From positions 1 through 48,100 of the forward strand of contig JAEDEB010000010.1 in the NCBI GenBank assembly GCA_016293535.1: a stretch of DNA of 48,100 nucleotides, given 5' to 3'. The notes below the pieces were generated by a model. That model saw nothing but the letters and a program-made list of their open reading frames with translations. It was not told the origin of the DNA and ran no database searches. This document shows, piece after piece, positions 42,904 to 48,100 of the stretch. A program made the position numbers and the translations under genes. Every line of letters begins with the position of its first letter. Position 1 is the first letter of the stretch. The stretch is from Bacteroidales bacterium (lineage in GTDB: Bacteria; Bacteroidota; Bacteroidia; Bacteroidales; UBA932).

Positions 42904-43985
42904 CGATGAAGGATACTCTGGAAAGCATTGCGTCCCGTTTTGCCGTCGAAGGCAGGGTGGCGGCTGTGAGCCCTCTCGGGCAGGGCTTCATCAACCGCAC
43001 TTACTTCGTGACGCTCGAGGGCAGCGATGAACCCGTATACATACTTCAGGCGAAGAACCACCTCGTGTTTCCGGATGTTCCGGCGATGATGGACAATATC
43101 GACAGGGTGACACGCCATATAAAGGCAAAGACTGCGGACCCGCTTCGCGAAACGCTAACCATCATCCCTACGCTTGAAGGTTCCCTCTATTACAAGGACG
43201 AAGAGGGAAACTATTGGGCCATGTGCCTGTATATCAAGGGGACGGTGAGCCCGGAAAGGGCAGATACACCGGAGCTGGCCTATCAGGGAGGCCTGGGGCT
43301 GGGCACTTTCCACAAGCTTGTTTCCGATTTCGACGAACCGCTTGCCGAGGTCATCAGGGGCTTTCACAACATGCGCTTCAGGTTCAGCCAATGGGACGAG
43401 TCCCTTGCGGCTGACCGTGCCGGCAGGGTGAAGGACCTTGCCGAGGAGATTTCATGGATAGAGTCCAGACGGGCTCAGATGATGGATTTCCAGGCCAGGA
43501 TAGAGGACGGGACCCTTCCTCGCCGCGTTTGTCACAATGACACGAAAATCAGCAATTTCCTCTTCGATGCGAACGACGGAAGCCTCGTCTGTGCGATAGA
43601 CCTCGACACGGTGATGTCGGGAAGCCTTGTGAACGACCTTGGAGATGCGTATCGCGCATATACGAATACCGGTGCGGAGGATGAACCTGATCTGGGCAAG
43701 GTCTCCATGAGCATGGATATGTTCAAGGCATATACGGAAGGATATATGTCCGTTATGAAGGATGCTCTTACCGGGCCCGAGAAGGAGAATATTGCTTTCA
43801 GTGCGCTGTTCATCACTTTCGAGCAGGTCCTGCGCTTCCTGATGGACTACATCGACGGCGACCGCTACTACCGCATTTCCAGAGCGGATCACAATCTGGT
43901 CCGCGCAAGGGCGCAATACAGGCTCCTGACAAGCATGGAGGAGCAGTTCGATGCCATGAAGGCCTTCGTGCGCTCCCTCTGTTGA
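42900..43985 (+). CDS. Sugar kinase of the phosphotransferase (APH) fold, NahK-like
   Basis: 361 residues from ATG 42900, which overlaps the GH92 stop as ATGA (ATG 42906 is also possible). The kinase motifs are LGQGFINRTYFVT (nucleotide loop), VCHNDTKISNFLFD (catalytic loop with Asp) and CAIDLDTVMSG (metal-binding DxD), very like Bifidobacterium N-acetylhexosamine 1-kinase NahK. Such an enzyme would make GlcNAc/GalNAc-1-phosphate, or phosphorylate another freed sugar, in the cytoplasm. Its place after a GH92 mannosidase fits use of mannose- and HexNAc-containing glycans. Ends 17 bases from the convergent metallo-hydrolase gene. Confidence 0.82.
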   Translation: MTMKDTLESIASRFAVEGRVAAVSPLGQGFINRTYFVTLEGSDEPVYILQAKNHLVFPDVPAMMDNIDRVTRHIKAKTADPLRETLTIIPTLEGSLYYKDEEGNYWAMCLYIKGTVSPERADTPELAYQGGLGLGTFHKLVSDFDEPLAEVIRGFHNMRFRFSQWDESLAADRAGRVKDLAEEISWIESRRAQMMDFQARIEDGTLPRRVCHNDTKISNFLFDANDGSLVCAIDLDTVMSGSLVNDLGDAYRAYTNTGAEDEPDLGKVSMSMDMFKAYTEGYMSVMKDALTGPEKENIAFSALFITFEQVLRFLMDYIDGDRYYRISRADHNLVRARAQYRLLTSMEEQFDAMKAFVRSLC

Positions 43986-44002
43986 GAATTACGGATCGGA
44001 CC

Positions 44003-44911
44003 TTACTCCAGCACGAGCCCGTCATAGGCGACGTGGTAGCTGGGGTTGTATGCCTGAAGTTCCCTGTCCAGCTGTTCGTGGACGGGGAACAGGTGTGATA
44101 TGTGGGTGAGGTAGGAATGACGCGCACCCACTCTGTCGAAGAATTCGAGGGCCTCAGGGAGAGAGAAATGGGAATAGTGGGCAGTGTACTTGACACTGTT
44201 GACAGTGACATAGTCAAGTCCCTTGAGTTTTTCGAACTCGCAGTCATTGATGTTGTTGAGATCGGTCAGGTAGGCTATGTTACCGAAGCGGTAGCCAAGT
44301 ACCGACAGCTCGTGAGCCTTGTGATGCCAGCCCTGTATGGGAATTACGGTCACTTTCCTGAGTGCGCGCGGGTCGGACAGGACTTCACTGCCGACATCCT
44401 TCCATCCCTTGCCTGATTCCCAGACGAGGTCGGGCTCTATCAGATTGCTGTGTATCTCGAAGGGCTTTGCCCCGTATTCGTCCCCTACGCCTCCTCCTAT
44501 CAGGTTCATCCTGATGATTGGTGCTCCGGGATACAGTTTTTCTGCGAAGGCATAAGAATAGTCCTTCTTCATAGCGTCTATAACGTACTGCTGGCAGTAG
44601 ATGTTGACGGGTTTCTTTTCGCACAGGTTGAGGCTCCTCACGTCGTCAAGTCCTCCGGTGTGGTCCTTGTGGTTGTGGGTAAGGAGTATTGCGTCCACGT
44701 GACTGACACCCGCGCGCAGCATCTGCGAACGGAAATCCGGTCCGCAGTCTATCAGTATCGTCAGTCCGCCGTATTCCACAAGTGCGGATGAGCGGAATCT
44801 TTTGTCACGGCTGTCCCCCGATGTGCAAACCGGGCAGTCGCATCCTATGATTGGGACTCCCTGGGACGTTCCTGTTCCAAGGAAGGTAAGTTTTGCCTTG
44901 TCTTCTGTCAT
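44003..44911 (-). CDS. Metallo-beta-lactamase-fold hydrolase, PhnP-like
   Basis: 302 residues from ATG 44911; longer in-frame starts run into the upstream gene and are unlikely. It overlaps the mtaB stop as ATGA. Motifs: FLGTGTSQGVPIIGCDCPVC (the Cys zinc knuckle of PhnP-type enzymes), the metal site THNHKDHTGGLDDVR, LTDLN and the late HYSHFSL and THISH histidines. PhnP itself is a cyclic phosphodiesterase; Bacteroidota members of this subgroup are often of unknown substrate. Last gene of a minus-strand housekeeping run. Confidence 0.88.
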   Translation of the reverse strand: MTEDKAKLTFLGTGTSQGVPIIGCDCPVCTSGDSRDKRFRSSALVEYGGLTILIDCGPDFRSQMLRAGVSHVDAILLTHNHKDHTGGLDDVRSLNLCEKKPVNIYCQQYVIDAMKKDYSYAFAEKLYPGAPIIRMNLIGGGVGDEYGAKPFEIHSNLIEPDLVWESGKGWKDVGSEVLSDPRALRKVTVIPIQGWHHKAHELSVLGYRFGNIAYLTDLNNINDCEFEKLKGLDYVTVNSVKYTAHYSHFSLPEALEFFDRVGARHSYLTHISHLFPVHEQLDRELQAYNPSYHVAYDGLVLE

Positions 44912-46179
44912 AGCCTGACCTTGCATATCTTTCCTACCAGGGATGCGTTGTAGGGACGCGCCACCTGGATGTAATTTTCTGTATAACCGTACATCATTCC
45001 CTTCCTGTCGGAAGATTCGAAAAGCACGTTTGCCTCGAGCCCGCTGCATCCGGCGATGAATCCGTCGTTGAGCCTGGAGCAGAGTTCTTCCAGAACTGCG
45101 ACCCTGTCGGTCTTGACCGAGTCCCTGACCTGGTCCTTCCTTTCAGCGGCAACTGTCCCGGCCCGGCGGGAATAAGGGAAGATATGGATGAAAGCCGGTC
45201 TTATCCTTTCCTCGAGGAAACGCCGCGTGGTCTCGAACATCTCATCCGTTTCTCCCGGGAAACCGACTATGACGTCTATCCCGAAGAATACCGGGAGCTT
45301 CCCCGGACCCTCCATCGCCCTTCTTATGCTGTCAATCTTGGCTGCGAAAAATTCAGTGTCATATTTCCGGCCCATCTCCTTTAATATATGGTCGCATCCT
45401 GACTGGAGTGGAATATGGAAGTGGGGAAGAAACTTGGTCCCCGATGCTATCCACTCTATCATCCCGTCTGTGAGAAGGTTGGGCTCTATGGAGGAAATCC
45501 TGTACCTGTCTATGCCTTCTACCTTGTCGAGCGCCCGAATGAGATCGAAGAAGTTTTCTCCCGTGCTGCGTCCGAAATCTCCGGTGTTCACTCCGGTCAG
45601 GACTATCTCCCTGATTCCGGATGCCGCAATCTCTTCTGCCTGCCGGACGGCCTCGGATATGGGTATGTTACGGCTTTCTCCGCGTGCATAAGGGACAGTG
45701 CAGTAGCTGCAGTAGTTGTTGCAACCGTCCTGAACCTTCAGGAAAGAGCGTGTCCTTTCTCCGCTGCTGTATGCCGGGAACATGCTTCCTCCCTCCTTCA
45801 TATCCCCGCAGAGTGCTTCAGCCGATGCGGTTTCAGAAAGAATGAAAGGTACCACCGCGTTCTTTTCCGCCGCCCCGAATACCGCTTTGACCCCGTCCAG
45901 GGCAAGGATCTCCTCCCTCTTGAGCTGGGCGTAGCAGCCGGTCACCACTATGTCGGCATCCGGACGGAGCCTGTGGAGCTTGCGTATGATATTGCGACAT
46001 TTCTTGTCCGAATGTTCGGTCACCGAGCAGGTGTTGACGAGAAATACATCCGCCTCTCCGCTCGTCCATGAAGTCGCCTCGCAGCCAGCCCCGTTCAGAG
46101 CCCTTTCGTAAGTGGATGTTTCGGCGTAGTTGAGCTTGCAGCCCAGGGTCACGTATGCTATCTTCTTTCCCATTTTCAT
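44908..46179 (-). CDS. mtaB: tRNA (t6A37) methylthiotransferase MtaB
   Basis: 423 residues. Order: N-terminal UPF0004 domain with the 4Fe-4S cysteines (LGCKLNYAE, NTCSVT, TGCYAQ), radical-SAM domain with CNNYCSYC at about residue 155, and C-terminal TRAM-like domain. It adds a methylthio group to t6A at position 37 of ANN-decoding tRNAs. The CxxxCxxC spacing and absence of RimO- or MiaB-specific features favour MtaB. It begins 9 bases after the folB stop and overlaps the next gene by 4. Confidence 0.93.
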   Translation of the reverse strand: MKMGKKIAYVTLGCKLNYAETSTYERALNGAGCEATSWTSGEADVFLVNTCSVTEHSDKKCRNIIRKLHRLRPDADIVVTGCYAQLKREEILALDGVKAVFGAAEKNAVVPFILSETASAEALCGDMKEGGSMFPAYSSGERTRSFLKVQDGCNNYCSYCTVPYARGESRNIPISEAVRQAEEIAASGIREIVLTGVNTGDFGRSTGENFFDLIRALDKVEGIDRYRISSIEPNLLTDGMIEWIASGTKFLPHFHIPLQSGCDHILKEMGRKYDTEFFAAKIDSIRRAMEGPGKLPVFFGIDVIVGFPGETDEMFETTRRFLEERIRPAFIHIFPYSRRAGTVAAERKDQVRDSVKTDRVAVLEELCSRLNDGFIAGCSGLEANVLFESSDRKGMMYGYTENYIQVARPYNASLVGKICKVRL

Positions 46180-46188
46180 CGGAACTGA

Positions 46189-46551
46189 TTATCGTCGGAC
46201 GGTGATGCGGGACCATGCACACACCCCGTCCACAGGCGGACGCCTTTTTGAAACCCTGACCTCCAGATCCTCCAGTTCCGGAATATCCTTTTCTAGGGCT
46301 CCGAGTATACGGGCCGCGAGCTGTTCGAGCAGTTTGGACGGCACAGCCATTTCCCTTGCGACTGTCGTGTATATGCGCCCGTAATCCACAGCGTCTGCGA
46401 GGTCGTCGCTGGCTGCAGCGGCATCCGCCGGTATGCTAGCCCTTACGTCCACCGTGAAGAGGTTGCCTGCCAGGCGCTCGCTTTCAAGGCAACCGTGGCG
46501 GGCGTAGAATTCCATTCCTTCAAGTTCCAGTCTTGCTTTCATCTTTTTCAT
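46189..46551 (-). CDS. folB: Dihydroneopterin aldolase
   Basis: 120 residues (Met at residue 4 is an alternative start), the usual FolB size. It cleaves 7,8-dihydroneopterin to 6-hydroxymethyl-dihydropterin in folate synthesis. The pattern LEGMEFYARHGCLESERLAG with its Glu, and the late VRVSKRRPP with the catalytic Lys, are characteristic. It sits between the TamB-like gene and mtaB in a tight minus-strand run. Confidence 0.92.
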   Translation of the reverse strand: MKKMKARLELEGMEFYARHGCLESERLAGNLFTVDVRASIPADAAAASDDLADAVDYGRIYTTVAREMAVPSKLLEQLAARILGALEKDIPELEDLEVRVSKRRPPVDGVCAWSRITVRR

Positions 46552-46583
46552 TTTTCTGTTTCAGCGGCTTCCTGCTTTCCTTC

Positions 46584-48100
46584 CTACTGCTCGCCGGGAC
46601 CTATCTCTATCACGGTCTTGGGCTCGGAAGCGGCCTTTTCCTGCTCCCTGAGGTCCAGTTCCTCCCTCTTCTTCTTTCCTGCGAACATCCTCTGAATCAT
46701 CTCAGCAAAATTGTTGAATTCCTGCTGGAGGGTGAAGCCAATGCCGTTTCTCTGGGAGTTGTCCAGATAGTTGGTATACTGGTCAGCGGAGTGGGAGAAG
46801 AGGTTCAGGCGCAGGGCCCCTGACTTGTCGAGCTTTATTTCTATGTCGAGGTCTCCCACTACATTCGAGTTGCTGTTTCCTGTGTTGTACTGGCGGTTGC
46901 CTATGTTTCCGTTGACCACAACTCTGTTGTTGAACAGCTGGGTGGAAACGGCGACGTCGAACACGTCATTTCCCTTGAGGTTCTGCTGGTATCGCATATC
47001 GAAATCCAAAGGGATGTTGAGTTTCTGGAGAATGTTGTTGAGCTGGTTGGTGAACACGCTGGAAACGCTCGAGTATATGAAACTGGTGTTGGCGCTGTCG
47101 TTGACTCCGGACTGCTCATCGGGGAGGAAGTTGTTGGAGACCAGCAGGGAAATGAACTGTTTCTGGACCTTGTCCTCAGTGCTCAGCGCATTCTCCACCT
47201 TGGATTTGACGGAAGGCTCGAGGTCAGGGATATTGATGTTGAATCCGAGACTTGGACTGCTGAGCTTGTTGCCGATAAGAAGTCCGCATTCCACGACGCG
47301 CCTGGTGTTCACCGAGGTGGTGTCGGAGATCAGGCGGGCGAGCGAGGCCTTGGTTCTGTATGTTGCCTCTATGTCGAGGTCGCTGTCCATGATGTCTCCG
47401 TTGAACTTGATGTTGCTGCCCTCCTTGATTTCGAACTCGCGTACCGCAATTCCGAGTGCATTGAAATTGTACTGTCCTCCCGTGAGGGTGTAGTCGCCCT
47501 TGAGCCTGAAGATGTCCTGTGCCGGTCTTGACTCTATCTCGAAGGAACCGTTGCCCCTGCCGTTCAGACCGTTGCCCGTTGCCTTGTTGACCTCGAGGAA
47601 GGCCTCTACAGAAGGCGTAGCCCTTGCCTTTATGTTTATCGCCAGCTGGCTGTCCGATTTCTTGCGTTTGCCCAGTTCCGCCATCATCTCCTCGTAAGGG
47701 TCGATTTCCACGGTCTTCTCCCCTTCCTTGAAAGTCAGGAGTTCGCTGCTGCTGTCCTTCGAGGATGCGCTTGTCGGGATATGGAATTCGCCTCCACCGT
47801 TGGCCACGCCGTTGATGTCGAGGGTTATCATCTTGAGAGGACCGTGAATGCGTATGGACCCGTCGCCGGTCAGACGTCCGTAGAATCCGCTCTTGTCGGA
47901 GGCTGGTTTGTCGATCAGGACGGAATTGACCGCCGAAACGTTGATGTCGAGGGCTATGTCCTTGAAATGGTCATATTTCACGGCGCCGCTGAGGGTTCCG
48001 TGTCCACGTTTGAGGTCGCTCAGGGCCATATTGTCGAAGTACAGGCCGTATTCGTCCATGCGGAAAGGCCCCGTGACCAGATATGGTACATGGGTGTAGT
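46584..48100 (-). CDS. TamB-like (DUF490/AsmA-like) envelope protein, C-terminal part
   Basis: The frame is open to the window edge, so only the last about 505 residues are visible. Beta-rich repeats (for example LKGDYTLTGGQYNFNALGI and FDVAVSTQLFNNRVVVNGNIG) and the ending LDKSGALRLNLFSHSADQY...GIGFTLQQEFN match the C-terminal domain of TamB. TamB-like proteins bridge the inner and outer membranes and are implicated in lipid transfer and outer-membrane protein assembly. The C-terminus is Lys/Glu-rich (KKKREELDLREQEKAASEP). The folB start lies 32 bases downstream. Confidence 0.88.
   Translation of the reverse strand, partial: YTHVPYLVTGPFRMDEYGLYFDNMALSDLKRGHGTLSGAVKYDHFKDIALDINVSAVNSVLIDKPASDKSGFYGRLTGDGSIRIHGPLKMITLDINGVANGGGEFHIPTSASSKDSSSELLTFKEGEKTVEIDPYEEMMAELGKRKKSDSQLAINIKARATPSVEAFLEVNKATGNGLNGRGNGSFEIESRPAQDIFRLKGDYTLTGGQYNFNALGIAVREFEIKEGSNIKFNGDIMDSDLDIEATYRTKASLARLISDTTSVNTRRVVECGLLIGNKLSSPSLGFNINIPDLEPSVKSKVENALSTEDKVQKQFISLLVSNNFLPDEQSGVNDSANTSFIYSSVSSVFTNQLNNILQKLNIPLDFDMRYQQNLKGNDVFDVAVSTQLFNNRVVVNGNIGNRQYNTGNSNSNVVGDLDIEIKLDKSGALRLNLFSHSADQYTNYLDNSQRNGIGFTLQQEFNNFAEMIQRMFAGKKKREELDLREQEKAASEPKTVIEIGPGEQ

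Noticed and set aside
44912..45049. N-terminal extension of the metallo-hydrolase
   Set aside because: It would lie inside mtaB, is Arg-rich and unlike the family; the ATGA overlap start at 44911 gives the normal protein.

Overview
The window looks like a chromosomal segment of a Bacteroidales bacterium (Bacteroidota). The evidence is a SusC/SusD pair, a hybrid two-component system with an AraC output domain, several lipoproteins with Bacteroidota-style lipoboxes, a single-chain pyruvate:ferredoxin oxidoreductase, and promoters that fit the Bacteroides consensus TTTG-N19-21-TAnnTTTG. Genus cannot be told from the sequence.

Region by region: (1) 1-1952: the 3' end of an A/T-rich gene of unknown function, then a hypothetical lipoprotein. 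(2) About 2.0-28.6 kb: one large polysaccharide utilisation locus (PUL). It holds a GH43 enzyme on the minus strand; an ECF sigma factor, SusC, SusD, two surface lipoproteins that share a C-terminal domain, an alginate-lyase-superfamily lipoprotein and an alpha/beta-hydrolase on the plus strand; the hybrid sensor/regulator on the minus strand; and then GH97, GH127/146-type, heparinase II/III-type and GH88 plus beta-helix enzymes on the plus strand. A 48-codon ORF with a strong hairpin sits between the two surface lipoproteins. (3) 28.7-33.3 kb: housekeeping genes, pyruvate:ferredoxin oxidoreductase (minus) and fabD (plus). (4) 33.4-36.1 kb: a minus-strand pair of cell-surface genes (lipoprotein; OmpA-like plus DUF3575-like barrel protein). 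(5) 36.2-37.26 kb: a GNAT acetyltransferase, a putative small RNA with its own promoter and terminator, and tRNA-Arg(CCG). (6) 37.26-43.99 kb: a compact operon of Gfo/Idh/MocA oxidoreductase, HEAT plus DUF1080 protein, GH92 mannosidase and a NahK-like sugar kinase. (7) 44.0-48.1 kb: a minus-strand housekeeping cluster of a TamB-like protein (cut by the window edge), folB, mtaB and a PhnP-like metallo-hydrolase.

How the PUL probably works (inference): the surface lipoproteins and SusD bind a glycan and SusC imports oligosaccharides. Two lyase-superfamily proteins would cut next to uronic acids, GH88 would remove the resulting unsaturated uronate, GH43 and GH127/146 would remove arabinose or xylose, GH97 an alpha-linked hexose, and the hydrolase may remove esters. 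No sulfatase is present, so a non-sulfated, uronate- and pentose-bearing plant-type glycan is more likely than a glycosaminoglycan or ulvan. The second operon (GH92, oxidoreductase plus DUF1080, hexosamine kinase) would suit a mannose/HexNAc-containing glycan and carries the two protein families of the recently described 3-keto route of glycoside cleavage.

Most interesting items: the putative small RNA at 36772-36887, the 48-codon ORF with hairpin at 11097-11243, the GH88/beta-helix fusion, the oxidoreductase-DUF1080-GH92-kinase operon, and an ECF sigma gene with no anti-sigma gene in front of susC.
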